64,000 bases of DNA from Ideonella benzenivorans (GCF_020387415.1 NZ_JAGWCB010000001.1:124001-188000), one strand, 5' to 3'. Shown: positions 48,818 through 59,400, counted from the stretch's first letter. The notes: generated by a model from the letters alone, not told the origin. Numbers and translations: made by a program.

Positions 48818-49444
48818 TCAGGGCACCGGCAGCAGGCCCAGCACCAGGCGCACCAGCGCCTCGGTGAAGGCCGGGCGGGCCAGCAGGGTCGGGTCGTCCA
48901 GCAGGGCGGCCCGCACGGTGGACAGCAGTGCGTGGCCCAGCACGAAGCACAGTTCCGGCGTGGCGGCCGGGTGGCGGGCCGCGCCGGTGATTTGCAGCAG
49001 CCGCTCGGCGATCCGGGTGGCCGCAGGCGCAAAGCGGCGGTGCACATCCTCCACATCGCGGTGCAGCAGCACCGTGCGGATCACGTCGCCCATCACCTGG
49101 TGGCGTCCGCCGAAGGACTGCAGCCACACCGCCAGCACCTCGCGCACCGCGACTTCGCGGGGGCTGGCGGCCAGGCGGGCGCTCAAGGTGTCCAGCAGTT
49201 GCAGCCCGCGTTCCAGTTCGTCCTCGGCCATGGCCACCAGCAGTTCCTGCTTGTTCGGGAAGTACTGGTAGAGCGTGCCCACGGCAAAACCCGCCCGGGC
49301 GGCGATGCGGTTGGTGCTGAGCCGGGCCAGCCCCTCGCTTTCCAGCAACTGGGCGGTGGCTTCGAAGATCGCCCGCAGGGTGTCATCCACGCGAGCCTGG
49401 ACCGGCACCTTGCGCCAGCGACCCAGCGAAGCGGGCGCTGGCAT
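48818..49444 (-). CDS. TetR-family transcriptional regulator
   Basis: 208 residues from ATG 49444 (GGGGAG 8 nt upstream; GTG 49480 is the alternative). The HTH (about 20-65) reads LSTNRIAARAGFAVGTLYQYF followed by PNKQELLVAMAEDELERG, a textbook TetR DNA-binding domain. The C-terminal helical domain should bind an effector. It is divergent from a TolC-HlyD-ABC efflux operon, as CecR (YbiH) is from ybhGFSR in Escherichia coli, so it probably represses that operon and itself. The shared region holds a 16-bp palindrome. Confidence 0.93.
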   Translation of the reverse strand: MPAPASLGRWRKVPVQARVDDTLRAIFEATAQLLESEGLARLSTNRIAARAGFAVGTLYQYFPNKQELLVAMAEDELERGLQLLDTLSARLAASPREVAVREVLAVWLQSFGGRHQVMGDVIRTVLLHRDVEDVHRRFAPAATRIAERLLQITGAARHPAATPELCFVLGHALLSTVRAALLDDPTLLARPAFTEALVRLVLGLLPVP

Positions 49445-49551
49445 CACCGGATCTCCCCGGGCCAAAACTGAGCCTTGCACGCCAGGGGCGCCCCGGGGGC
49501 GAGGACGTTGGGGTCGAAAAAAAGCCTGCGGGCGTTGCAGGGCATGTCATT

Positions 49552-49567
49552 CTTGATGCGCATCAAG
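49552..49567. promoter_or_regulatory. Perfect FNR/ANR-like box (TTGAT-N4-ATCAA) between tetR and efflux operon
   Basis: CTTGATGCGCATCAAG is a 16-bp perfect palindrome whose core (49553-49566) equals the FNR/ANR/DNR consensus. A -10-like TAGAAT (49606-49611) lies downstream towards the efflux genes, putting the box centre near -58. It could equally be the operator of the TetR regulator. Confidence 0.55.
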
Positions 49568-49668
49568 TGTCTTGGAATCTGAGTCCGCCGCCGGCCTGCG
49601 CTCCCTAGAATCTTTTCATGCTGCGCTGCACCGTCGGCGTGGTTTTCCATTCACTTTGCCACAGTCCC

Positions 49669-50958
49669 ATGACGCTGCGTCCGTCCGCATTTTCCTGGCA
49701 TGTCACGCCGATCCTGCTGGCCGCCCTTGCCATGGGAGGGCCGGTGCGTGCAGAGACCCTGAACCAGGCGTTTGAGCAGGCCTTGCAGGTGGATGGCAAG
49801 CTCAAGGCCAGCGAGCGGCAGATCGGGGCCGCGCAGTCGGCGGTGGACGCCGCGCAAGGCCTGTCGCTGCCGAGTTTCGCGGTGGACGCGGCCTACAACC
49901 ACTGGTCCGAGGCGCCGGCCGTGCAGGCCACGGTTCCCATGCTGGGCACGCTGCAGATGCCGGTGATGGAGGTCAACGGCGGTGTCTACCGGGCCGGGGT
50001 GAGCGTGCCGCTCTACACCAGCGGCGCTTTGAGCCGCAACACCCAGGCTGCCGAGGCCACGCTGGGCGCCGCCCGCAGCGACACCGAGCGCACCCGGCAG
50101 GATCTGAAACTGCAGGTGGCCGAGGCCTACATCAACGTGCTGCGCGCCCGCAGCCTGCTGGCGCTGGCCGAGAGTGGCGTGCAGACGCTGGCCTCGCACC
50201 TGAAGGACGTGAACGCCTACCTGGACAAGGGCCTGGTGGCGCGCAACGACCAGCTGGCGGCCCAGGCCGCCTCCGACAACGCCCGTCAGGACCGCATCCG
50301 GGCCCGGACTGCGGTGCAGATTGCCGAGTCGGCCTACAACCGGCTGCTGGGTCGGCCGCTGACCCAGCCGGTGGCGATCGACGAGATCACCCTGACCCCG
50401 GCCGACCTGGCGACGCCCGACCCCGGCCGCACCCGTTCGGAGGTGACCGCGCTGATCCGCCAGACCGAGGCGCTGCGGGCCCAGTCCGAGGCCGCGCGGG
50501 CCCAGGGTGGGCCGCAGGTGGTGCTGAGTGGCGGCTTCAACCAGATGGACAACCGCTACCTGGCCAAGGAAGGGCTGTGGAACGTGGCGGTGGGCCTGCA
50601 CTGGTCGATTTTCGACGGTGGGGTGCACCGCAGCCAGGCCGATGCGCTGGCCGCCCGCGCGGATGCGGTGGCGGCCCAGCGTGCCGATGCCGAAACCCAG
50701 GTGGCGCTGCAGCAGCATGCCGACCGGCTGCTGGTGGACGAGGCGGCCGCCCGCACCGAGGCGGCACAGAGCGCCGTGACCCAGGCCGACGAGAACCTGC
50801 GCGTGGCCCGCGACCGCTACCAATCCGGCGTGGGCACCAATACCGAGGTGCTGGATGCCGAAACCCTGCGCCTGAAGAGCCACAACAACCTGAGCAACGC
50901 CCGCTACGACCATGCCCTGGCCGTGCAGCGCCTCAAGCGCGCCTTCGACGCGCTCTGA
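49669..50958 (+). CDS. TolC-family outer membrane efflux protein
   Basis: 429 residues from ATG 49669, giving a signal peptide ending GGPVRA before ETLNQAFEQAL. An upstream ATG at 49618 would bury that signal. The two structural repeats of outer-membrane efflux proteins are visible: LKASERQIGAAQSAVDAAQG to YINVLRARSLLALAESGVQT, then EVTALIRQTEALRAQSEAAR to TNTEVLDAETLRLKSHNNLS. It forms the outer membrane and periplasmic tunnel for the adaptor and ABC transporter encoded downstream. First gene of the operon, 40 bp before hlyD. Confidence 0.93.
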   Translation: MTLRPSAFSWHVTPILLAALAMGGPVRAETLNQAFEQALQVDGKLKASERQIGAAQSAVDAAQGLSLPSFAVDAAYNHWSEAPAVQATVPMLGTLQMPVMEVNGGVYRAGVSVPLYTSGALSRNTQAAEATLGAARSDTERTRQDLKLQVAEAYINVLRARSLLALAESGVQTLASHLKDVNAYLDKGLVARNDQLAAQAASDNARQDRIRARTAVQIAESAYNRLLGRPLTQPVAIDEITLTPADLATPDPGRTRSEVTALIRQTEALRAQSEAARAQGGPQVVLSGGFNQMDNRYLAKEGLWNVAVGLHWSIFDGGVHRSQADALAARADAVAAQRADAETQVALQQHADRLLVDEAAARTEAAQSAVTQADENLRVARDRYQSGVGTNTEVLDAETLRLKSHNNLSNARYDHALAVQRLKRAFDAL

Positions 50959-50998
50959 GCCGTCGGACCTTGCCCCTTACTCATCACACCGATCTGCC

Positions 50999-52105
50999 AT
51001 GAAACTCTCCAAACCTGTTGCGCTGGGCCTGGGGGCCGCCATTGTGGTCGTGGCCGCCGTGCTGGGCTGGCGTCTGGTGCTGGCGCACCGGGCCCTGCCC
51101 GAGGGTCTGATCCAGGTGAACGGCCGCATTGAGGGCGACCAGGTCACCGTGGCCAGCAAGCTGGCCGGCCGGATCGCCGAGCTCAAGGTGCGCGAGGGCG
51201 ACAGCGTGAAGGCCGGTCAGGTGCTGGCGGTGATGGACGCGGCGCAGATCCAGGCCAAGGTGGACCAGGCCACGGCAGCGGTGGCCGCGCTGGGGGCGCA
51301 GCGTGCCGCGGTGGCGACCGCGCTGGGTGCCTTGCGCCGCCAGGTGCCGCTGGACCAGGCGGCGGCCGACACCGGCGTGTCGCAGGCCGCGGCGGTCAAG
51401 ACCAAGGCCGAGGCCGCCCGCGCCCAGGCCGAACGGGATGCGCAGCGGCTGGAAGACCTGGCCCGGCGCGGCTCGGTGCCAACCCAGCGTGGCGAACAGG
51501 CCCGGCTGGCGGCCACCGCGGCCGCAGCCGATGCCACCGCCGCTCACGAAGCCCTGTCACGCGCCAAGGTGATGTCGGCCCAGGCCGGCCTGGGGGCGGA
51601 CAAGATCCGCGCCAAGGAGAGCGAGCTGGCAGCCGTCACCGCCCAGCAGGCCCAGGCCCAGGCCACGCTGGCCGAGGCGCAGAGCGTGCTGAACGACCTC
51701 ACGCTCAGGGCGCCCAGCGCCGGCGTGGTGGTCACCCGCGTGCGTGAACCCGGCGAAATCGTTGCCGCCGGCAGCCCCATCGTGGATCTGGTGGACCTGG
51801 ACCACCTCTACCTGAAGGCCTATGTGCCGGAGGCCCAGATCGGCCGCCTGCGCCTGGGCCTGCCGGCCCAGCTCTGGACCGACGCTTTTCCGAAGCAGCC
51901 CTTTGCGGCCACGGTGAAGAACATCGGCCAGCGCGCCGAGTTCACGCCCAAGGAAGTGCAGACGCCCGACGAGCGGGTCAAGCTCACCTACGCGGTCAAG
52001 CTCTACCTGGACCAGAACCCCGACCACCGCCTGACCCCGGGCGTGCCGGCCGACGCCGTGGTGCGCTGGAAGGACGGCGTGGCATGGCAGCAACCCCGTT
52101 GGTGA
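50999..52105 (+). CDS. HlyD-family periplasmic adaptor (YbhG-like)
   Basis: 368 residues. One N-terminal membrane helix (about 7-26, ALGLGAAIVVVAAVLGWRL) is followed by the biotinyl-lipoyl-like half domains (GRIEGDQVTVASKLAGRIAE and APSAGVVVTRVREPGEIVAA). A long Ala-rich coiled-coil hairpin (about 80-230) and a beta-barrel region, VDLDHLYLKAYVPEAQIGRL, complete it. It links the inner-membrane ABC complex to the TolC-family protein. The 3' end overlaps the ABC ATPase start by 22 nt, marking tight coupling. Size and order match YbhG of YbhGFSR. Confidence 0.93.
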   Translation: MKLSKPVALGLGAAIVVVAAVLGWRLVLAHRALPEGLIQVNGRIEGDQVTVASKLAGRIAELKVREGDSVKAGQVLAVMDAAQIQAKVDQATAAVAALGAQRAAVATALGALRRQVPLDQAAADTGVSQAAAVKTKAEAARAQAERDAQRLEDLARRGSVPTQRGEQARLAATAAAADATAAHEALSRAKVMSAQAGLGADKIRAKESELAAVTAQQAQAQATLAEAQSVLNDLTLRAPSAGVVVTRVREPGEIVAAGSPIVDLVDLDHLYLKAYVPEAQIGRLRLGLPAQLWTDAFPKQPFAATVKNIGQRAEFTPKEVQTPDERVKLTYAVKLYLDQNPDHRLTPGVPADAVVRWKDGVAWQQPRW

Positions 52106-54093
52106 GCCCCGGCGTGCGTGCCGAACGGCCGGGCGACGCGGCGGCCACGCCGCTGGTGTTGCGCGCCCAGGGCTTTGGCAAGCGCTACGGCAAGACCCAG
52201 GCGGTGCAGGGGCTGGACCTGGAGATCCGCCGCGGCGAGATCTTCGGCCTGATCGGGCCGGACGGCGCGGGCAAGTCCAGCCTGATGAAGGCCGCGGCCG
52301 GCGTGCTGACCTTCGAGGAAGGCACGCTGGAGGTCTTCGGCACCTCGCTGGACAGCGACGCCGCGGCCGAGCGCATCAAGGACCGCATCGGCCTGATGCC
52401 GCAGGGGCTGGGCCAGAACCTTTATGCCGACCTCTCCATCGAGGAGAACGTCGACTTCTTCGCCCGCCTGCGGCTGGTGCCCCAGGACGAGTTGGCCGCA
52501 CGCAAGCAGACCCTGCTGGCGATGACCCGGCTGGACAAGTTCCGCGACCGGCCGATGAAGCAACTCTCGGGCGGCATGAAGCAGAAGCTCGGCCTGGTCT
52601 GCACCCTGATCCATCAGCCGCAGTTCATCATCCTGGACGAGCCCACCACCGGGGTGGACCCGGTGTCGCGGCGCGACTTCTGGGCCATCCTGGCCGAGCT
52701 GCTGCACAGCCAGGGCACGACGGCGCTGGTCTCCACCGCCTACATGGACGAAGCCAGCCGTTTCTCGCGCGTGGCGCTGATGTTCGGCGGCAAGACCCTG
52801 GCCGTGGGGGCGCCCGACGAACTGCGTCAACTGGCGCGCGGGGTGGTCGTCTCTGTCACCGGTGGTGACCAAGTGCGCACGCTGGACCGCATCGGCGAGC
52901 GCCACCCGCAGGTCGAGGCCCTGGGCCCGGCGGTGCGGGTCTTCGTGGATGACCAGGACGAGGCCGGCGGCCGGGCCGAGATCGAACAGTCGCTGGACGG
53001 TCAGTCCCACGGCTGCACGCTGGACGTGAGCGCCCCCGAGCTGGAGGATGTGTTCATCGCCATGCTGCGCCGGCGCGAGCTGGTGACGCTGGTGCCACCC
53101 AAGCTGCCGCAGGCGCGTCGCGCGGCGGTGCAGAACCACGACGGCGCCCTGGCCATCCAGGCCCGTGGCCTGGGCCGGCGCTTCGGGGACTTCAAGGCCG
53201 CCGACGAGGTGAGCTTCCAGGTCAAGCCGGGCGAGATCTTCGGCCTGCTGGGCGCCAACGGCGCGGGCAAGAGCACGGTCATCAAGATGCTGACCGGCAT
53301 CCTCTCGCCCACCAGCGGCAGTGGCCAGGTGGCGGGGGCCGACATGCGCAGTGCCGGCTTCGCCATCAAGGAGCGCATCGGCTACATGTCGCAAGCCTTC
53401 TCGCTCTACATGGACCTGACGGTGCTGGAGAACATCCGGCTCTACGCCGCGGTCTATGGCCTCACCGAGGCCCGCACCCGCGAGCGCACCGCCTGGGTGC
53501 TGGAGATGGCGGGCCTGACCGGGCTGCAGGGCATGCGCGCATCGCAACTGCCCATGGGCCAGCGCCAGCGTCTGGCCCTGGGCTGCGCGCTGGTGCATGA
53601 GCCGCAGGTCGTGTTCCTGGACGAGCCCACCTCCGGCGTGGACCCGGTGGGTCGGCGCAGCTTCTGGGACATCCTGTTCCGCCTCTCGCGCGAGGAGGGC
53701 ATGGCCGTGCTGGTCACCACCCACTACATGAGCGAGGCCGAGCACTGTGACCACTTGGCGCTGATGTACGCCGGCCGCGTGGTGGCCGACGACTCGCCCG
53801 CGGGCATGAAGGCCGCGGTGGAGCGGGACGCAGGCCATCTGCTGGAGATCCGCACCGACCAGCCGGCCGAGACCCTGGCATGGCTCAAGCAGCAGGGCTG
53901 GCAGCACAGTGCGCTGTTCGGCACGCTGGTGCACTGCCTGCCGGCCGACCCGACGGTGGATGCCGCCACGCTGCAGGCCCGCCTGGGTGAGGCCGGTCTG
54001 CCGACGCAGGGCGTGGCGACACGGCCGCTGTCGATGGAAGACGTGTTCGTCTACCGCATCACCGATCTGGAAAGCCGGGAGCGCCGCGCATGA
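52084..54093 (+). CDS. ABC transporter with two fused ATP-binding domains (YbhF-like)
   Basis: 669 residues, two nucleotide-binding domains in one chain. NBD1 (about 25-250): Walker A GPDGAGKS, signature LSGGMKQKL, Walker B FIILDEPTTG. NBD2 (about 355-590): Walker A GANGAGKST, signature LPMGQRQRL (divergent from LSGGQ), Walker B VVFLDEPTSG. It should power the two ABC-2 permeases encoded downstream. The divergent second signature may mean asymmetric catalysis; I have seen similar wording in YbhF relatives. Its start lies inside the hlyD 3' end and its stop overlaps the first permease (ATGA). Confidence 0.93.
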   Translation: MAATPLVSPGVRAERPGDAAATPLVLRAQGFGKRYGKTQAVQGLDLEIRRGEIFGLIGPDGAGKSSLMKAAAGVLTFEEGTLEVFGTSLDSDAAAERIKDRIGLMPQGLGQNLYADLSIEENVDFFARLRLVPQDELAARKQTLLAMTRLDKFRDRPMKQLSGGMKQKLGLVCTLIHQPQFIILDEPTTGVDPVSRRDFWAILAELLHSQGTTALVSTAYMDEASRFSRVALMFGGKTLAVGAPDELRQLARGVVVSVTGGDQVRTLDRIGERHPQVEALGPAVRVFVDDQDEAGGRAEIEQSLDGQSHGCTLDVSAPELEDVFIAMLRRRELVTLVPPKLPQARRAAVQNHDGALAIQARGLGRRFGDFKAADEVSFQVKPGEIFGLLGANGAGKSTVIKMLTGILSPTSGSGQVAGADMRSAGFAIKERIGYMSQAFSLYMDLTVLENIRLYAAVYGLTEARTRERTAWVLEMAGLTGLQGMRASQLPMGQRQRLALGCALVHEPQVVFLDEPTSGVDPVGRRSFWDILFRLSREEGMAVLVTTHYMSEAEHCDHLALMYAGRVVADDSPAGMKAAVERDAGHLLEIRTDQPAETLAWLKQQGWQHSALFGTLVHCLPADPTVDAATLQARLGEAGLPTQGVATRPLSMEDVFVYRITDLESRERRA

Positions 54094-55247
54094 TGAACTT
54101 CAGCCGCATCGTGGCCGTGGCCAGCAAGGAATGGCGCGAGATCGTGCGCGACCGCCTGTTCTTCACGCTGGCCTTCGTGGTGCCGGCGGTGCTGACGCTG
54201 CTGTTTGGCTACGGCCTGTCGCTGGATGTGGAGAACATCCCGATGGCGATCGTGGACCACGACCGCACGCCGCTCTCGCGCGAGTATGCGCACCGCTTCA
54301 TCGACTCGCGTTACTTCCGCTTCGAGGGCTATGCCGATGACGAGCGCCAGCTCGACCGGGCCATCACCGCGGGCGAACTGCGGGCGGTGATCGTCATCCC
54401 GCCGAAGTTCCAGCAGGACCTGCTGGCCAGCCGGGCCGTGCAGGTGCAGACGCTGATCGACGGCACCTTCCCGTTCCGCGCGTTGACCACCAAGAGCTAT
54501 GTCACCGCCATCAGCAGCGCGATGACGCTGGACGTGCTGGCCGACACGCTGGCCCGCGCCGGCGGCGTCACCACCGCGCAGGCGCGCGCCACGCTGCAGC
54601 CGGTGGCGCTGCAGGTGCGCTACCTCTACAACCAGAGCGTGGCCAGCATCTGGTCGCTGGCGCCCAAGCTGATCATGGCCATCATGATGATCTCGCCGCC
54701 CTTCCTGACCGCGCTGGGCGTGGTGCGCGAGAAGGAGAGCGGCTCCATCTTCAACATCTACGCCTCCACCGTGCGGCGCAGCGAGTTCCTGATCGGCAAG
54801 ATCGCGCCCTATGTGGGCATCTCGTGGCTGAACGTGCTGCTGCTGTGGGGGATCGCCACGCTGGTCTTCGGCGCGCCGTTCAAAGGCGACTTCGCGTTCT
54901 TCATGTTCGCCTCGCTGCTGTACGTGACCTGCACCACCGGCATCGGCCTGCTGGTGTCGGTGGCGGTGCGCACCCAGGTGGCGGCCATGATGGGCACGGC
55001 CATCCTGACGGTGGTGCCGGCGGTGCTGTACTCGGGCGTGCTGATCCCCATCCCCTCGCTGTCGGCCGCGGCCAAGGTCATCGCCCACCTGCTGCCGGGT
55101 ATGTACTACACCGACATCGTGCTGGGCGCCTTCCTCAAGGACGTGTCCTGGAGCGGGCTGTGGCTGAACATGGTGGTGCTGGCGCTGTACGCCGCGCTGT
55201 TGTTCGGCGTGGGCTATGTGCTGTTCCGCAAGCGGGTCAAGGCATGA
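54090..55247 (+). CDS. ABC-2 type permease (YbhS-like)
   Basis: 385 residues. The N-terminal helix (about 24-44) follows FSRIVAVASKEWREIVRDR, a large extracytoplasmic domain (about 50-190) comes next, and then five to six membrane segments including ALGVVREKESGSIFNIYAST, the coupling helix typical of ABC-2 exporters, and YVTCTTGIGLLVSVAVRTQV. It forms half of the export channel with the next gene's product. The start overlaps the ATPase stop (ATGA), and the stop lies 10 nt before the next start. Confidence 0.93.
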   Translation: MMNFSRIVAVASKEWREIVRDRLFFTLAFVVPAVLTLLFGYGLSLDVENIPMAIVDHDRTPLSREYAHRFIDSRYFRFEGYADDERQLDRAITAGELRAVIVIPPKFQQDLLASRAVQVQTLIDGTFPFRALTTKSYVTAISSAMTLDVLADTLARAGGVTTAQARATLQPVALQVRYLYNQSVASIWSLAPKLIMAIMMISPPFLTALGVVREKESGSIFNIYASTVRRSEFLIGKIAPYVGISWLNVLLLWGIATLVFGAPFKGDFAFFMFASLLYVTCTTGIGLLVSVAVRTQVAAMMGTAILTVVPAVLYSGVLIPIPSLSAAAKVIAHLLPGMYYTDIVLGAFLKDVSWSGLWLNMVVLALYAALLFGVGYVLFRKRVKA

Positions 55248-55257
55248 GGGGCGTGGC

Positions 55258-56433
55258 ATGAAGGGCTATTTCAGCGGACAGGACATCGGTGTCTGGCTGC
55301 GCCGCCTGCGGGCCATGAGCTGGAAGGAACTGCTGCAGCTCTGGCGCGACCCGGTGCTGCTGTTCTTCATCGTCTACGCCTTCACGGTGGACATCTACAA
55401 CGCCGGCTCCGGCGTGACGCTGCAGCTCAACAACGCCGCCTTCGCCGTGCTGGACACCGACCGCAGCGCCGCCTCGCGCGAGCTGGCGGGCCGTTTCCAG
55501 CCGCCGCATTTCAACCCGCTGGGCCTGGTGGGGCAGGAGAGTCAGGGCCTGTCCCTGCTGGACAACTCCGACGCGCTGTTCGTGCTGGACATCCCACCGC
55601 AGTTCGAGCGCACGCTCTCCCGCGGCGAGACCGCCACGGTGCAGATGCAGGTGGACGCCAGCAACTCGGTGCTGGCCACGCTGGCCACGGCGGACGCGAC
55701 CCAGATCGTCGCCAGCTACGGGCTGGAGACCGGCATCCGCCGGCTGGGCTTTGGCAGCAGCGCCAGTGGGCAGATCTCGGGCGTGCCGATGATCAGCAAT
55801 GCACCGCGGGTCTGGTTCAACCCGAACCAGAACGACGGCTGGTTCATGTCGATCTCCGAGCTGCTGAACGTGATCACCGTGTTCGCCATCCTGCTGCCCG
55901 CGGCGGCCATGGTGCGCGAGAAGGAGCGTGGCACCATCGAGCAATTGATCGTCTCGCCGCTCACACCGTTCCAGGTGATGGCGCCCAAGGTGCTGGCGAT
56001 GACCGGGGTGATCCTGACCGCCACCGCGCTGTCGCTGGGCCTGGTGCTGGTGGGGCTGTTTGGCGTGCCGATCCGCGGCAGCCTGCTGCTGTTCTTCGCG
56101 GCCACCACGCTGTATGTGGTGGCGCTGTCGGGCCTGGGCCTGTACATCGCCACGCTCACCCGCAACATGGCCCAGGCCAGCATGCTGTCCATCTTGGTGC
56201 TGGCGCCGATGATCTTCCTCTCCGGCGCATGGACGCCGCCGGAGGCCATGCCCACCGTGGCGCGCTGGCTGATGTTCATTTCGCCGCTGTACTACTACAT
56301 CGACGTGGCCTACGGCGTCGTCCTCAAGGGGGCCGGGCTGAACGTGTTGTGGTCCGGCTTCCTGGGCATCATCGTGCTGGGCAGCATCACCGTGGGCCTG
56401 GGCCTGCAGCGCTTCCGGCGTCAGTTCGACTGA
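55258..56433 (+). CDS. ABC-2 type permease (YbhR-like)
   Basis: 391 residues from ATG 55258 with GAGGGG 5 nt upstream; an in-frame ATG at 55216 would overlap the previous gene. It has the same architecture as its neighbour: an N-terminal helix after RAMSWKELLQLWRDPVLLFF, an external domain (VLDTDRSAASRELAGRFQPP), then VREKERGTIEQLIVSPLTPF and further membrane helices. It is the second permease subunit of the tolC-hlyD-ATPase-permease-permease exporter. Family members expel antibiotics and other amphiphiles; substrate here unknown. It is the last gene of the operon and convergent with the S41 protease gene. Confidence 0.93.
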   Translation: MKGYFSGQDIGVWLRRLRAMSWKELLQLWRDPVLLFFIVYAFTVDIYNAGSGVTLQLNNAAFAVLDTDRSAASRELAGRFQPPHFNPLGLVGQESQGLSLLDNSDALFVLDIPPQFERTLSRGETATVQMQVDASNSVLATLATADATQIVASYGLETGIRRLGFGSSASGQISGVPMISNAPRVWFNPNQNDGWFMSISELLNVITVFAILLPAAAMVREKERGTIEQLIVSPLTPFQVMAPKVLAMTGVILTATALSLGLVLVGLFGVPIRGSLLLFFAATTLYVVALSGLGLYIATLTRNMAQASMLSILVLAPMIFLSGAWTPPEAMPTVARWLMFISPLYYYIDVAYGVVLKGAGLNVLWSGFLGIIVLGSITVGLGLQRFRRQFD

Positions 56434-56482
56434 GGCGGCGGCCCCGACACGGCCCCGGGGACTTGGGCCCCCGGGGTTGGGC

Positions 56483-59400
56483 TCAGCGCGGGGGCAGGCC
56501 CTTGAGCAGCTCCTGCACACCGGCTTCGAGCTGCTGGTCCTCGCCGCGCACGATGCGGGCCGGGTCGTTGGCCACCTGCACGTCCGGCTGGATCAGCGCC
56601 TTCTCCATGTACTCGCCCTTGGCATCGCGGAAGCCCACTTCGGGGATGCCGAAGTAGAGGTCCGGGTTCTGCAGCGTCTCCCACCAGACGGCGGTGCCGG
56701 TGCCGGCCACCGGCATGCCCACCAGCTTGCCGATGCCCAGGTGGTGGTAGGTCCAGGGGAAGAGGTGGGCGTCGGAGTAGTTGCTCTCGCTGATCAGCAC
56801 CAGCGAGGGCTGGGTCCACCTGCCGGTGGGCTCCCAGCCCAGCGTCTGGCCGCGCGGCACGAACTGCAGGTAGCGCTGGCCGCTGAGCAGGGTGGCCAAC
56901 TCGTCGTGCAGGTTGCCGCCGCCGTTGAAGCGGGTGTCGACGATCACCGCTGCCTTGCCGCTGTCTCGGCCCAGCAGTTCGGAGTAGGTGTGGCGGTAGC
57001 TCTTGTCGTCCATGCCGCGCACATGCACATAGCCGATGCGGCCGCCCGAGAGCTTGTCCACCAGGGCGCGTTCACGCTTGACCCAGCGCTGGTACAGCAG
57101 CTCGTTTTGCGCGCCATTGGCGATGGGCTTGACCACCTGCTCGAAGCGCTGGCCCTTGGCCGGGTCGAACACCGACAGCAGCACCCGCTTGCCCGCCTTC
57201 TGGTTCAGCAGCGAATCCACCTCCGCCCCCGGGGCGATGGCCACGCCGTCGATCTTCTCGATCACCATGCCGGCGGCCACACGGGGGGCTGGGCCAGCCT
57301 CCAGCGGGCTGCCTTCGATGACCTCGGCCACCTTCAGCCCGGCGCCGGTGTAGGCGCTGTCGTAGAAGGCGCCCAGTTGCGCGGTGGCGTCGGCATTGGC
57401 CGCATGGCCGGTGTAGCCCGAGCCGGTGTGCGAGACATTGAGCTCGCCCAGCATCTCGCTGAGCAGCTCGGCGAAGTCGGTGTCGTTGCTCACATAGGGC
57501 AGCTGCCGCTCATAGACCTGGCGGTAATAGGCCCAGTCCACCCCGCCCATGTCGGCGGTGTAGAGCTTGGCCTTCGTCTGGCGCCAGACATGGTCGAACA
57601 GATAGGCCCGCTCGGCGGCACCGTCCAGGTTGAGCTCGGCCTTGAAGGTCAGCGGCTCGGCCTTGACCGGCCCGTCCTCCTTGGGCAGCTTGAACTTCTG
57701 GATGCGGCCGCCTACCAGCACGAAGCCGTTCTCGCCCTTGGCGTCGAGCTGCAGGTCCATGGACTGCGACTCGCCCCGGCCGCCCTTGGGCGCCGGGAAG
57801 CTGGCCACCTTCTTGTTGTCGTCGGCGCGCGGGCGGTTCACCCACAGGTCCACGCTGTCAGCGGTCTCCACCAGGTAGTACAGGGCCTCACCGTCGTTGG
57901 ACAGGGCCGAGGCGCGGATCTCCCCGGCGTTGGGCGTCAGCCGCGCGATGCGGTCCTCGACCTTGCCCAGCTCCAGCTTGACCGGCGGCGGCAGCTTGAG
58001 GGCGGCCTCGTCCTGGGACTCGTCCTTGTCCTCCTTGGCGTCGGCCTTGCCCCCGTGCTTGGACTTCTCCTTGTCCTTCTTGCCCTCGTCTTCCTTCTTC
58101 TTCAGGGCGGCGAACTCGCTCTTGTCGAGCTGGAAGCGGTCCCAGGCGGTGCGGGTGAAGAACATCGCATAGACGTCGCGCTCATTGGAGCCCGAGGCGC
58201 CGTGCAGGCCGGTGCGGTCGGTCTGCCAGGTCATCAGCTGGCCGTTGCGGCTCCACTGCGGCAGGAAGTCGTCGTAACCGCTCTTCGTCAGGTTCACCAG
58301 CGGGCCCTTGCCCTGGGCGTCGATCAGGCCCACCTCGGCACCCCAGCGGTTGCGGTCCAGGAACTGCACCAGCAGGTGCTGGCCATCGGGGGCCCAGTCG
58401 AACCATTGGTCGCTGTCGGCATAGGAGTAGTTCCATTCGCCGGCCAGCACGGTGCGGGTCTGGCCGCTGGCCAGGTTCAGCACCTTGATGGTGGTGCGGT
58501 TCTCCAGGTAGGCCACTTCCTTGCCGTCGGGCGAGTAGCGGGGCTGGAAGTTGTCCTGGCCATTTTTCAGCAGGGTGCGGATCTTGACCTGCGCTGCGCT
58601 GTAGAAGTTGGGCGCGTCCTTCTTCTTGCCCGGCAGGCTGGCCTCGTAGAGGTTCCAGGCACCGTCGCGTTCGCCCGCGAAGACCAGGCGGCGGCCATCC
58701 GGGCTGAAGCTGACCGAGCGCTCCTGCGTCGGGGTGTCGGTGATGCGCTGGGTGTCGCCGAACTCGGTGGAGGCCACGAAGACTTCGCCGCGGACGACGA
58801 AGGCCACTTCCTCGCCGTCCGGGCTGGGGGCGATCTCGGTGGCGCCGTCGGTGTAGCGCTTGAGCACACGGTCACGGGCCAGGGTGTCGGACGTGATCTG
58901 TACCGCCATCTTTTGCGGTTCGGCCGCGCCCGGGGCCAGGCGGTAGAGCTCGCCGTCGTAGCCGAAGGCCAGGGTGCCGTCCTGGGCGATGGACAGGAAG
59001 CGCACCGGGTTGCGGCTGAAGTGGGTGACCTGCACCGCGGCGTCCGGCTGATTCAGCGGCATCTTCCAGACGTTGAAGGAGCCGCTGCGCTCGCTCAGGA
59101 AGTACACCGCCTGCTCGTCGGGCGACCAGACCGGGTCACGGTCCTCGCCACCGAAGGTGGTCAGCCGGTGGTGCTGGCCGGTTTTCACGTCGTAGAGCCA
59201 GATGTCGTGCGCCACCGGCGAGACGTGGTGCTTGCGCCAGAGGTTCTCGTAGCCCTTCCAGTCCTCGTAGAGCATCTCGGTGCCGGCGCGGTTCAGCTGC
59301 GCGGACAGCGCCGGGGTGCTCAGCAGTTGCACGGGCCGGCGGCCCCCTTCGACCGGGACCTGGTAGAGCTCGCTGGCGCCGCCCGAGGGGAACATCAGGT

